In this document: piece after piece, positions 1 to 8,178 of the stretch
How the letters are laid out: the number at the start of each line of letters is the position of its first letter
Numbering within the stretch: the first letter of the stretch is position 1
Translations under genes and position numbers: made by a program
Notes under the pieces: generated by a model
The model's database searches: none
What the model saw: only the letters and a program-made list of their open reading frames with translations
What the model was told of the DNA's origin: nothing
Source: Blautia schinkii
GTDB lineage: Bacteria > Bacillota > Clostridia > Lachnospirales > Lachnospiraceae
Reading direction: 5' to 3'
Assembly: GCF_013304825.1 (NCBI RefSeq)
Contig: NZ_JAAWUO010000011.1
Span: forward strand, 1 to 64,000
Length of the DNA stretch: 64,000 nt

Positions 1-217
<217 letters not shown>

Positions 218-380
218 GTTTGAATCTTTTACTCAAGACAACCGTTTGGCTATCTCTCGTTTTTACTGCTTTTGGTTTGTTTAAACCGTTCTTTAAATGT
301 AAAGAAATTTTCGAGAATCGTATGTGTTTCACTGTTTAGTTATCAAGGTTTGTTGCGTCTGTCTCTCAGACAGCTCGTTT

Positions 381-409
381 ATTTTATCTCATCTCAAATC
401 GTTTGTCAA
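381..409 (-). promoter_or_regulatory. rRNA promoter, proximal
   Basis: On the minus strand there is a perfect -35 TTGACA (404-409), a 17-bp spacer and a -10 TAAAAT (381-386), about 160 bases upstream of the 16S start. It is one of two similarly built promoters in tandem, the usual layout for a Firmicutes rRNA operon. Confidence 0.75.
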
Positions 410-474
410 GTACTTTTTTCAACTTTTTTCAAACTCTTTTTTTGATGAATCTCTGTCTCGCTGACAGCTTGTTT

Positions 475-503
475 ACTTTATCATGTCTGCAAGCATTTGT
501 CAA
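475..503 (-). promoter_or_regulatory. rRNA promoter, distal
   Basis: A minus-strand TTGACA (498-503) is followed after 17 bp by TAAAGT (475-480). It lies 94 bp upstream of the proximal promoter in the same phase. It sits between tRNA-Ser and 16S, so the rRNA operon probably starts independently of the tRNA. Confidence 0.7.
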
Positions 504-550
504 CAAGTTTTTTCATTTTTTTGAAAAATTTATTTTTTTCAAAAAAATAA

Positions 551-638
551 CGGAGAAGGAGGGATTTGAACCCTCGCGCCGCGTTAGCGACCTATACCCT
601 TAGCAGGGGCACCTCTTCGGCCTCTTGAGTACTTCTCC
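551..638 (-). tRNA. tRNA-Ser (anticodon GCU)
   Basis: The reverse complement folds as an 88-nt class II tRNA. The acceptor stem GGAGAAG pairs with CTTCTCC, with discriminator G. The anticodon loop CTGCTAA gives anticodon GCU. A long variable arm and the T-arm motif GGTTCAAATCC are present. CCA is not encoded; the 3' end runs into an A/T-rich stretch. The class II arm and anticodon identify a serine tRNA reading AGU/AGC. Confidence 0.95.
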
Positions 639-711
639 AGACTCCGAACTTATAATTTCTCATTAAATTGGAACGCATTTCTTCTGTGTTTTCATCCGAA
701 ACGCATGGTTA

Positions 712-741
712 ATTATATCTGAAGGTGCTATAATTTGTCAA
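712..741 (-). promoter_or_regulatory. Promoter of tRNA-Ser
   Basis: Consensus -35 TTGACA (736-741) and consensus -10 TATAAT (712-717) are separated by 18 bp on the minus strand, about 70 bp upstream of tRNA-Ser. Confidence 0.75.
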
Positions 742-849
742 CACCTTTTTTTATTTTTTTTACATTAATTTTATTCTACTATGATAGATATGGAATCGAA
801 AAATGGATATACTGTAGTACTAATGGCTTTACAGCCTTTAGATCCACCC

Positions 850-875
850 AAAAAGAAGCCGCACATCTATGCGGC
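850..875 (-). terminator. Terminator of the sulfur operon
   Basis: A GC-rich hairpin, GCCGCA/TGCGGC (arms 870-875 and 858-863), is followed on the minus strand by TTCTTTTT. It lies about 30 bases past the cysN stop, so it is the expected end of the metY-to-cysN transcript. Confidence 0.8.
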
Positions 876-903
876 CTCTCAGTATTATTGATATATTTTT
901 TTA

Positions 904-2589
904 TCAGATCATCCAGAAATTATCTGTGCAGACAATCTTTCTGTAGGTCTCAAACTTGAACCACTTATTATGGAACTCTGACTTATTATCAGTTGATTTA
1001 AACTCATCCAGGAACTGCTGGTAATCGGCATTGCTGCGGATTTCGAGGGCAAATCCTCTCTCATCCACAACAGGAAGTCCCATAAAGGCATACTTGTCTA
1101 ACGGAATAATATCCAGTACCTTCTTATCACGGATCAGAACAGCCGCATTATCCTCCAGAGAAACAATATCAAAATAGCCCGGATATTCAAAGCTGTCACC
1201 CTCAACAGGCACAGTATCCCCTACATGATAAGTCTTAACCTCTTTATCCGCTTTGGAAAGCAGTGCATTCTCAAGGTTAAAATAGAACTCTTCAAAAATA
1301 TAACCGCCAACCTTCACGTCATCCTTCTGGAAATAAGGCTTCTCTCCCTCAGTATCAACCGACTCCACAACACCACATGCAGAAGTCATATGGCTCACAC
1401 GGTCGATCATGATCAGCTCACCAATAGTCTTATTCTTTTTAAACTCATCCAGCACAACCTTATCAGAAAGACCGATCCTGCACAAAGCGATCTCATTCTT
1501 CTCGATTGTATCTGCATGCAGATGCTCACCGGTATTTACATCCGTCTTAAACTCAATACTCTTAACCACACCTGCGATTTTTTTTGTACCAAGCTTCACA
1601 AGATACTCCTTGCCCACTTCAAGCCTGGAATCATCCATCCAGAGAAGCGTAGCCTCAAAGCCCTTTGCCACTGGAATCTCATCACTATTGGTAAGAACAC
1701 AGCCACGGCTTACATCCACCTCTTTATCCAGCTGGATCGTAACAGCCTGGCCTGCAACAGCCTCTTCACGATTGTCACTGCCCACCAGAATCGTCTTAAC
1801 AGCCGCTGTCTCGTTGCTTGGAAGCGTTGTGATGATATCACCTACACGAACCCGGCCACTCTCGATCTGGCCCTGGAAGCCGCGAAATTCATGATTCGGA
1901 CGAGAAACACGCTGAACAGGCAGATAAAACTCACTGACATTCTCAGCCTCTGAAACATCCACAGTCTCAAGATGCTCCAGAAGAGCTTTACCCATATACC
2001 AGGGCATATTCGGAGACTTCTTCGTTACGTTATCACCCTCTGTAGCACTGACAGGAATGATCACAACATCCTGAAGCCCCAGAGTCTCAGAAAGCTCATT
2101 AATATCCTTTACAATCTCATTAAAACGGCTCTCACTGTAATCAACAAGATCCATCTTGTTAACAGCAAAGACGAAATGATGAATACCCATCAGAGCGCAG
2201 ATACGTGCATGACGCCTTGTCTGCACCAGAACACCCTGCTTCGCATCCACAAGAATAATGGAAAGCTGAGCAAAGGAAGCTCCAACCGCCATGTTTCTTG
2301 TATACTCCTCATGCCCTGGAGTATCCGCAACGATAAAGCTTCTCTTATCTGTTGTAAAATAACGATACGCAACATCTATAGTGATTCCCTGCTCACGTTC
2401 TGCCATCAGACCATCCAGAAGAAGAGAATAATCAATGGCGCCTCCTCTGGAACCTACCTTGCTGTCCAGAAGAAGGGCTTTTTCCTGATCCGCATATAAA
2501 AGCTTGGAATCATAAAGAATATGACCGATTAGTGTAGATTTTCCATCATCTACACTTCCGCAAGTGATAAATTTCAGTAATCCGCTCAT
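904..2589 (-). CDS. cysN: Sulfate adenylyltransferase large subunit (GTPase) CysN
   Basis: CysN is the GTPase subunit of ATP sulfurylase; GTP hydrolysis drives CysD to make APS from ATP and sulfate. The protein (561 aa) has the translation-factor G-domain motifs GSVDDGKST (P-loop, residues about 11-19), DTPGHEEY (G3) and NKMD (G4), then EF-Tu-like beta-barrel domains. The chosen ATG at 2589 begins MSGLLKF, aligns with the family start and sits one base after the cysD stop. A GTG-type extension into cysD is unlikely. It is somewhat longer than E. coli CysN because of an extended C-terminal part. No fused APS kinase (CysC) domain is seen, which fits a pathway that uses APS directly. It is the last gene of the operon. 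Confidence 0.93.
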   Translation of the reverse strand: MSGLLKFITCGSVDDGKSTLIGHILYDSKLLYADQEKALLLDSKVGSRGGAIDYSLLLDGLMAEREQGITIDVAYRYFTTDKRSFIVADTPGHEEYTRNMAVGASFAQLSIILVDAKQGVLVQTRRHARICALMGIHHFVFAVNKMDLVDYSESRFNEIVKDINELSETLGLQDVVIIPVSATEGDNVTKKSPNMPWYMGKALLEHLETVDVSEAENVSEFYLPVQRVSRPNHEFRGFQGQIESGRVRVGDIITTLPSNETAAVKTILVGSDNREEAVAGQAVTIQLDKEVDVSRGCVLTNSDEIPVAKGFEATLLWMDDSRLEVGKEYLVKLGTKKIAGVVKSIEFKTDVNTGEHLHADTIEKNEIALCRIGLSDKVVLDEFKKNKTIGELIMIDRVSHMTSACGVVESVDTEGEKPYFQKDDVKVGGYIFEEFYFNLENALLSKADKEVKTYHVGDTVPVEGDSFEYPGYFDIVSLEDNAAVLIRDKKVLDIIPLDKYAFMGLPVVDERGFALEIRSNADYQQFLDEFKSTDNKSEFHNKWFKFETYRKIVCTDNFWMI

Positions 2590-2590
2590 C

Positions 2591-3493
2591 CTAGAAGTAC
2601 CCCTCTCTCTTTCTTTTTTCCATGCTGGCAGCTCCGCCGTCGGAATCGATAACACGTGTAGTTCTCTCAGATTCCACAGAGCTTAAAGTCTCGTCAATGA
2701 TCTCGTCCAGTGTCTCCGCGTCAGACTCGATACCACCTGTCAGTGGATAGCATCCGAGTGTACGGAAACGTACCTTTTTCATCTGCGGCTCCTCACCTGG
2801 GTTCAGGCGCATTCTGTCGTCATCCACCATGATAATATTTCCGTCTCTGTATACAATCGGACGCTCTTTTGCAAAATAAAGAGGAACGATCGGGATATTT
2901 TCTCTCTTAATGTACTGCCAGATATCAGTCTCAGTCCAGTTGGAGATCGGGAAAACACGGATACTTTCACCTTTATTGATCTCAGTATTATAAAGTTTCC
3001 ACATCTCCGGACGCTGATTCTTCGGGTCCCAGGCCTGCTCTGCATTACGGAAGGAAAAGATACGCTCTTTTGCACGGCTTTTCTCCTCATCACGACGACC
3101 ACCGCCAAATGCAGCTGTGAAACCATATTTCTTAAGGGCCTGCTTCAGAGCCTGTGTTTTCATAATATCTGTGTATGCGGAACCACTGTCAAAAGGATTG
3201 ATTCCCTGCTTCACACCATCCTGATTAATGTACTCAAGCATTTCGATTCCCAGGTCCTTCGCGGTTTTGTCACGGAACTCGATCATCTCTTTAAATTTCC
3301 ATGTTGTGTTTACGTGAAGAAACGGGAATGGCGGTTTCTCCGGGTAAAAAGCTTTCATTGCAAGATGAAGCATTACAGAACTGTCTTTTCCTATAGAATA
3401 AAGCATTACCGGCTTCTCGCACTCTGCTGCAACTTCACGGATGATATAAATTGCCTCTGCTTCCAGCTCATCCAAATGTGATAATCCACTCAT
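2591..3493 (-). CDS. cysD: Sulfate adenylyltransferase small subunit CysD
   Basis: CysD is the catalytic subunit of ATP sulfurylase, a PP-loop ATP pyrophosphatase-type enzyme that adenylates sulfate. The N-terminus ([14 protein letters not shown]) and the PP-loop [10 protein letters not shown] (about residues 38-47) match CysD closely. The 300-aa length is normal. The ATG at 3493 was chosen because the product then starts like E. coli CysD. An ATG four codons upstream (3505) abuts the AGGAGG ribosome site and is probably too close to it. The stop is one base from the cysN start, indicating translational coupling. Activation makes APS for the AprAB-type reductase encoded just upstream. Confidence 0.93.
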   Translation of the reverse strand: MSGLSHLDELEAEAIYIIREVAAECEKPVMLYSIGKDSSVMLHLAMKAFYPEKPPFPFLHVNTTWKFKEMIEFRDKTAKDLGIEMLEYINQDGVKQGINPFDSGSAYTDIMKTQALKQALKKYGFTAAFGGGRRDEEKSRAKERIFSFRNAEQAWDPKNQRPEMWKLYNTEINKGESIRVFPISNWTETDIWQYIKRENIPIVPLYFAKERPIVYRDGNIIMVDDDRMRLNPGEEPQMKKVRFRTLGCYPLTGGIESDAETLDEIIDETLSSVESERTTRVIDSDGGAASMEKRKREGYF

Positions 3494-3549
3494 ATCTGAT
3501 CTCATCCTCCTGTTCCGGCCGCCAAAACCGGCAGCACTTATCTTCTGGT

Positions 3550-3861
3550 CTAATATTTATTCGAATTCCGTCGATTCACATCGATCACGGAGGTAGAACC
3601 GTCCGTTTTTGTAATGATCCAGTGAAGGATATCACCTTCGCTTTTTACATTCATGATACTTCCGTTACCGCCGATATCTGCACCAAGGAAAAAGTCGATG
3701 GCACCGGCTTTACATTCCTTTACACAGGAAACGCAGCCCCAGCAGTTTTTCGGATATTTCATCACGGCTTTTTTGTCTTCCATGACGATCAGAGTTCCCG
3801 GACATACTTCACTGCATTTTCTGCAACCAACACATTTTTTCTGATCAATTCGTATGCTCAT
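3550..3861 (-). CDS. aprB: Adenylylsulfate reductase beta subunit-like ferredoxin (AprB-type)
   Basis: A 103-aa iron-sulfur protein with two 4Fe-4S motifs, [13 protein letters not shown] (residues about 10-22) and [11 protein letters not shown] (about 40-50), followed by a short beta-rich tail. This arrangement matches AprB, which passes electrons to the FAD of AprA, although dissimilatory AprB is longer (about 150 aa). The start overlaps the 3' end of aprA by 17 bases, so the two are coupled. Inference: it is the electron-entry subunit of an assimilatory APS reductase. The donor is not encoded nearby. Confidence 0.8.
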   Translation of the reverse strand: MSIRIDQKKCVGCRKCSEVCPGTLIVMEDKKAVMKYPKNCWGCVSCVKECKAGAIDFFLGADIGGNGSIMNVKSEGDILHWIITKTDGSTSVIDVNRRNSNKY

Positions 3862-5557
3862 ATGTGTCCTCCTTTACAATGTCACGGAAAATCATCCTGA
3901 TCTCGCCGTTTTCCAGTTTCGAATTTACATATTTATAAAATTTCTCATCTGTTTCCGGATGATCCAGATTTTCGTTGAAAGAATGCCATCTGGTCTCTTT
4001 GCGGTTTTTCAGATGAGCGATCAGTGAACGGCACACAATGAGACGCTCACGAAGTTCGTATGCAAACATCAGCTCATGCATATCTGCTGCCGCTGTTTTT
4101 TCGGCAAGAGCCTGAAGCTGAAGGATTTTTTCATCTGCAAGAGCAAGCTGCTTCTCATTAAACTGATAATTGGAAGCAATTCCTCCCGCATATTCATCCA
4201 TGACCTTCTGCATAGCTTCCTCAAGCTCCTCAATGGAAAATGCCGGTGCATCTTCATTACGGAACTTTTCATACCGGGAAAGGATCTTCTCTTCCTGAAC
4301 CTTGATCGCCGCCTCTGTCTGAATATCAGCCGCTTTCAGAGTTCCTGCACCAAACTGTTTCACCATATCCAATGCTGCAAGCTTTCCTTCTGCAAGAGCT
4401 CCTGTCACATATTTCTGCGGACATCCGCCTGCAACATCACCAGCAGCATACAGCCCCTTTACCGTGGTTTCACGGCCTGTATTTACCCAGTAGCCGCTGG
4501 CTGTATGACCGCCTACGATATACGGCTCTGTTCCCTGAATCTCAACATCCTGCTCGCTGGGGTCCTTTCCGCTTTCGATCCATTTCAGAGTCTGGCTCGG
4601 TGCCATGTTGAGATAAGCCTTCAGAAGATCTTCGTCCTGTTCCTTCGTGATCCCTGTAGTCTTCAGGTAACACGGTCCGTGACCAAGCTGATTTTCCCGG
4701 ACTGTTCCATAAACTCTCTCGCTTGTGGTCAGTCCATATTTTGTCTCATAGATCTCGCCTGCTGCATTGATCTGTTTTGCGCCAACACCCTGTGCGATGG
4801 TTCCCGTAGGAGCAATGGTATCCTTGCAGCGAAGTGCGATAAAACGCATCTCAAAGGACGTCATCTCCGCACCTGCCAGAATTCCCATTGCGTATCCGGC
4901 GCCTGTGTTAAACGGCGGATACCACATCTTATGTCTGGAAAATCCCGGATTGTTCGGTTTATAAAGTCCAGCCGCTCCACCTGTTGCAACAAGAACTGCT
5001 TTTGCCCGGATAATGTATGCAGTTTCTTCCATAATAGAGAAACCAACTGCTCCGTAAACCTGTCCGTCTTTTACAAGAAGGTCTGTGATATTTACATAAT
5101 TCAGAACGTCTACGTTCTCAGCTTTATGAACTGCATCCGCAAGAAGTGGTTTGAAATTTTCACCGTTGATCTTGATGTTACGGTTTCCTCTGGCTACATA
5201 ATCGCCATTTTCATCCTTCAGGATCACAAGCCCAAGCTTTTCCATCTTTGCGGTAACTTCGTTGAAATTCTCCGCTGCTGTAAGAAGAAGGTCCTGCCTT
5301 ACGATCCCGGCGGCATCCTTTGTGGCATAATCTACATAGTCCTGAGGCTTGCGGCCTTTTACAATGTAGGCATTGATGGCATTAACACCGGCTGCCAGAC
5401 AACCGCTTCGTTTAATATTTGCTTTTTCTGCGATCAGTACCCTGCCGGCTTTCTGTTCTGAGAGAACCAGCGCCGCATAGCAGCCTGCGGTACCTCCACC
5501 TATGATCAGCACATCGGTTGTAATTTCCTTTATGTTTAATCTGTTTTTCATACTCAT
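3845..5557 (-). CDS. aprA: Adenylylsulfate reductase alpha subunit-like flavoprotein (AprA-type)
   Basis: A 570-aa FAD protein of the fumarate reductase/AprA superfamily, predicted to reduce APS to sulfite and AMP. The N-terminal dinucleotide-binding motif IIGGGTAGC (residues about 19-27) and the region NTGAGYAMGILAGAEM followed by FEMRFIALRCKD resemble AprA, where Arg residues bind substrate. It is shorter than dissimilatory AprA (about 620-660 aa). It lies between hcyD (TGATG overlap) and aprB in an operon with cysDN and a small sulfite reductase. This context supports assimilatory APS reduction and makes another flavoprotein function (fumarate reductase, L-aspartate oxidase) less likely. 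The start at 5557 overlaps the hcyD stop; an ATG at 5551 is possible. Confidence 0.8.
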   Translation of the reverse strand: MSMKNRLNIKEITTDVLIIGGGTAGCYAALVLSEQKAGRVLIAEKANIKRSGCLAAGVNAINAYIVKGRKPQDYVDYATKDAAGIVRQDLLLTAAENFNEVTAKMEKLGLVILKDENGDYVARGNRNIKINGENFKPLLADAVHKAENVDVLNYVNITDLLVKDGQVYGAVGFSIMEETAYIIRAKAVLVATGGAAGLYKPNNPGFSRHKMWYPPFNTGAGYAMGILAGAEMTSFEMRFIALRCKDTIAPTGTIAQGVGAKQINAAGEIYETKYGLTTSERVYGTVRENQLGHGPCYLKTTGITKEQDEDLLKAYLNMAPSQTLKWIESGKDPSEQDVEIQGTEPYIVGGHTASGYWVNTGRETTVKGLYAAGDVAGGCPQKYVTGALAEGKLAALDMVKQFGAGTLKAADIQTEAAIKVQEEKILSRYEKFRNEDAPAFSIEELEEAMQKVMDEYAGGIASNYQFNEKQLALADEKILQLQALAEKTAAADMHELMFAYELRERLIVCRSLIAHLKNRKETRWHSFNENLDHPETDEKFYKYVNSKLENGEIRMIFRDIVKEDTYEHTN

Positions 5558-5973
5558 CACTCTGTTATCTGAATCTCATGTACAGTTACATTTTTTTCTT
5601 TATCTACGCCAAAGGCCTTCAACACCGGATTTTCTGCATCCATAAGGGAGAGGATCAGATATTCAATGTTCGGGTCAAATGCAAGTCGTTTATCTTCTTC
5701 GGAAGGCCTTGACGGAGACTCCGGATGAGAATGAAAGTTTCCGATCATCTGATATCCGTTCTGACGGATATCTTTGATCGCGCTCAGCTGTTCCTTCGGG
5801 TCCATGGAAAAGTGTTCGTTGCTTTCATCAATATTTGTCAGCAGATACACCTTCTCGATGGTTTTTACATCGCCCTCAATGGTCCCGCCCAGAAGGCCGC
5901 AGGACTCATTGGGAAGTCCTTTTCTGCAGTGATCTAATATTTTCTCGTAATCTTCTTTTTTTAATTTCAGCAT
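5557..5973 (-). CDS. hcyD: JAMM/MPN+ metalloprotease, HcyD-like
   Basis: A 138-aa Mov34/MPN/JAB1 zinc protease. It carries Glu in NESCGLLGG (about residue 23) and the JAMM signature HSHPESPSRPSEED (H-x-H, then Ser and Asp). In Wolinella succinogenes the homologue HcyD removes the C-terminal residue from the sulfur carrier HcyS and later releases homocysteine from HcyS-homocysteine. The mycobacterial counterpart Mec acts on CysO-cysteine. Here it lies directly after an E1-like enzyme and a ThiS-like carrier, and just before aprA, so the same role is inferred. The length is typical of bacterial stand-alone JAMM proteases. Confidence 0.85.
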   Translation of the reverse strand: MLKLKKEDYEKILDHCRKGLPNESCGLLGGTIEGDVKTIEKVYLLTNIDESNEHFSMDPKEQLSAIKDIRQNGYQMIGNFHSHPESPSRPSEEDKRLAFDPNIEYLILSLMDAENPVLKAFGVDKEKNVTVHEIQITE

Positions 5974-6010
5974 TTCTTCGCAGCCTCCAATGGGTTTCTA
6001 TACTTAATTT

Positions 6011-6817
6011 TCAGTGTTTCAATTCACACACAGCCTGCTCATAATCGATCAGCTCTGTGATCGTTGGATCATCGCCGCATACTGGGCAATGATGGTTCTT
6101 CGGAAGCTTCACGGTACGGAAAGTCATCTTCAGTGCATCGTAAGTGAGAAGTCTTCCTGTAAGGAGATCGCCCTGTCCGATGATATACTTGATCGCTTCC
6201 ATTGCCTGAAGGCTTCCGATCACTCCGCCCATAGCTCCGATCACGCCAGCCTGCTTACAGGTCGGTACGGCATCCTTTGGCGGCGGGCTCTGAAATGCAC
6301 ATCTGTAGCATGGGCCCTGTCCCGGAACGTAAGTCATCAGCTGTCCCTGAAAACGGATGATCCCTGCATGTGAAAACGGCTTCTCAGCCATTACACAGGC
6401 ATCGTTGATCAGGAATTTTGCCGGAAAGTTGTCCGTTCCGTCAAGAATGAAGTCGTAATCTTTGATCAAATCCATGATGTTGCTGGAATCTACAAAGGTA
6501 TGATATGTATTTACGGTAACATCCGGGTTGATGGCCTTCATTGTTTCAGCCGCGGACTCTACCTTCAACTTGCCTACATCTGCAGTTGTGTGGATGACCT
6601 GTCGCTGAAGATTGGAAAGATCCACCTCATCTGCATCCGCGATCCCGATTGTTCCCACACCTGCTGCTGCAAGGTAGAGGGCTGCCGGTGCTCCAAGTCC
6701 GCCGGCTCCGATGATCAGAACCTTTGCATTCAGAAGCTTTTTCTGGCCTTTTACTCCGACCTCTTTCAGAATGATGTGGCGGGAGTAACGCTCAAGCTGC
6801 TCATTTGTAAAAGCCAT
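6011..6817 (-). CDS. hcyF: E1-like sulfur-carrier adenylyltransferase (ThiF/MoeB family), HcyF-like
   Basis: A 268-aa ThiF/MoeB-type enzyme that would adenylate the C-terminus of the adjacent carrier with ATP before sulfide attack. The Rossmann ATP site GAGGLGAPAA is at about residues 37-46. The acidic and Arg residues of DADEVDLSNLQRQ and the two zinc-binding CxxC pairs (CYRC and CPVC) are present. No rhodanese domain is fused, in agreement with direct use of sulfide. The start codon overlaps the hcyS stop (TAATG), so the carrier and its activator are coupled. It is the only ThiF-family gene in the window, which matters because the thiSGH operon lacks thiF. Confidence 0.88.
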   Translation of the reverse strand: MAFTNEQLERYSRHIILKEVGVKGQKKLLNAKVLIIGAGGLGAPAALYLAAAGVGTIGIADADEVDLSNLQRQVIHTTADVGKLKVESAAETMKAINPDVTVNTYHTFVDSSNIMDLIKDYDFILDGTDNFPAKFLINDACVMAEKPFSHAGIIRFQGQLMTYVPGQGPCYRCAFQSPPPKDAVPTCKQAGVIGAMGGVIGSLQAMEAIKYIIGQGDLLTGRLLTYDALKMTFRTVKLPKNHHCPVCGDDPTITELIDYEQAVCELKH

Positions 6818-7026
6818 TATCTTGCGCCTCCTCCCATGTAGTACAGGAACTCAACAACATCGCCGTCCTTTACCTCTGTCTCCGGAACGTCTGCCTTGCT
6901 GATGAATTCATCGTTGATAGTTACGGTTACATACTCAGGACTTTCGATATCCTCTTTCTCAATAAGCTCTGTAAGCTTCAGTCCATCTTCGTACTCTTTT
7001 TTATTTCCTGCAACTGTGATTGTCAT
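6817..7026 (-). CDS. hcyS: ThiS/MoaD-like sulfur carrier protein, HcyS-like
   Basis: A 69-aa ubiquitin-fold protein of the ThiS family. The C-terminus reads EFLYYMGGGAR, so the essential glycines are followed by Ala-Arg instead of being terminal. In Wolinella, HcyS also ends with an extra residue after the glycines that HcyD removes before HcyF activates the carrier. The same maturation is inferred here because hcyF and hcyD follow in the operon. Once thiocarboxylated, it would donate sulfur to O-acetylhomoserine on MetY. It is distinct from the second ThiS-type carrier at 14079-14282. Confidence 0.88.
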   Translation of the reverse strand: MTITVAGNKKEYEDGLKLTELIEKEDIESPEYVTVTINDEFISKADVPETEVKDGDVVEFLYYMGGGAR

Positions 7027-7038
7027 TTCTCTGTTCTC

Positions 7039-7284
7039 CTATTCTTCAACTTTTCTTACGATCAGTGTATACGTTCCGTCCTCGTTGTCCTCGAGCTTCA
7101 GGATCTGATGTCCTTCTTCCTTCACGCTTCTCGGCACATTCTGTACCGGCTCTCCATCGTTCATTTTGATCGCCAGGATCTGTCCGTCATCCAGCTCCTC
7201 AAGTGCTACCTTTGCTTTTACAAAGGTTACCGGGCAGACCACATCGGTAATATCTACTGTATCATCAATCTTAATATCAGCCAT
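7039..7284 (-). CDS. TusA/SirA-like sulfur-transfer protein
   Basis: An 81-aa protein of the TusA (SirA/YeeD) family. The conserved Cys-Pro motif appears as VVCPVTFVKAK (about residues 15-25), followed by the two-layer alpha/beta fold pattern typical of the family. The Cys normally carries a persulfide. The start overlaps the 3' end of the sulfite reductase gene by 8 bases, and hcyS follows 12 bases later. It could pass sulfide-level sulfur from Sir to the HcyS adenylate or buffer free sulfide. This is inference; the Wolinella reaction was described with bisulfide directly. Confidence 0.82.
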   Translation of the reverse strand: MADIKIDDTVDITDVVCPVTFVKAKVALEELDDGQILAIKMNDGEPVQNVPRSVKEEGHQILKLEDNEDGTYTLIVRKVEE

Positions 7285-8140
7285 TGTATGCTCCTTTCAA
7301 AACTTCCTGAAGTTTCTCAGCACCTACCCGGTCGATGGTGAATTTAAAACGTTCTCCCGGATTTGCATGATCATCAAAGAACTGGATCGCTGCGTCTGTC
7401 ACTCTGAAAAGCTGCTCCTCAGAGGTGATCAGTGGAAGGAATTCCTGTCCCTTGCTGATGTGATTTCCAAACGTTCCGCCAAAGGAAACGATATATGCTT
7501 CGTTTACATCCCATGCATCTACAGGACAGGATTTTGCACATCTGCCGCAGTAGTTACATTTCTCTGTGTCGATCACCAGCTTGTCATCCTCAAAGGAGAT
7601 AGCGTTTTCTCTGCAGGCCTTTTCGCAGACACCACAGTGGATACATGCGTCTTCTTTCCAGCTGACTTGGGCTGCTCCCTTGATTCCTACATCATTCTCC
7701 TCTGCCTTCAGACAGTTGTTCTGACATCCGGTAACACCGAATTTGAATTTATGAGGAAGCTCTCTTCCGAAATATCTCTCATTTAATTTCACCGCAATGT
7801 CATAGCTGTTGATATTTCCGCTTGGACAGACAGCGTTGCCCTGGCAGGCTGTAACTGTACGAACTCTCGGTCCGCAGACACCGGGCTTGCATCCGCCTTT
7901 CGCAAGATCATCCTTTACATCATCAATATCATCTAATTTAATGAACGGGATCTCAACTCCCTGTCTGGAAGTAAGATGTACATATCCGTCACCATATTTC
8001 TCAGCTACTTCTGCGATCTTCTTAAGATTCTCTGCTGTAAGCGTACCGCCTACACAGGCAAGACGAAGAGAAAAATTATTTTTCTGCTTCTGTCTCATGA
8101 AACCACCTTTTTTTAATGTAGCGTAATCTACTTTTGTCAT
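7277..8140 (-). CDS. Small siroheme sulfite reductase with ferredoxin domain
   Basis: A 287-aa protein of the nitrite/sulfite reductase hemoprotein family with an inserted pair of 4Fe-4S clusters. The siroheme/4Fe-4S ligands appear as ACQGNAVC and GCQNNC. The ferredoxin part has CIHCGVCEKAC and CNYCGRCAKSC. It resembles the short AsrC/anaerobic sulfite reductase types more than the large CysI. It would reduce sulfite, made by AprAB, to sulfide. The start is supported by GGAG 9 bases upstream. It is coupled to the TusA gene by overlap. Nitrite reduction is possible, but the operon strongly favours sulfite. Confidence 0.85.
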   Translation of the reverse strand: MTKVDYATLKKGGFMRQKQKNNFSLRLACVGGTLTAENLKKIAEVAEKYGDGYVHLTSRQGVEIPFIKLDDIDDVKDDLAKGGCKPGVCGPRVRTVTACQGNAVCPSGNINSYDIAVKLNERYFGRELPHKFKFGVTGCQNNCLKAEENDVGIKGAAQVSWKEDACIHCGVCEKACRENAISFEDDKLVIDTEKCNYCGRCAKSCPVDAWDVNEAYIVSFGGTFGNHISKGQEFLPLITSEEQLFRVTDAAIQFFDDHANPGERFKFTIDRVGAEKLQEVLKGAYNG

Positions 8141-8178
8141 AACGAATTCTCCATTTCTCTGCCGTGCAGCTATCGATT

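Noticed and set aside
4076-5461. Long plus-strand open frame of 461 codons
   Set aside because: It lies wholly antisense to aprA, is rich in Cys, Phe and Leu as reverse frames here are, and has no ribosome site.
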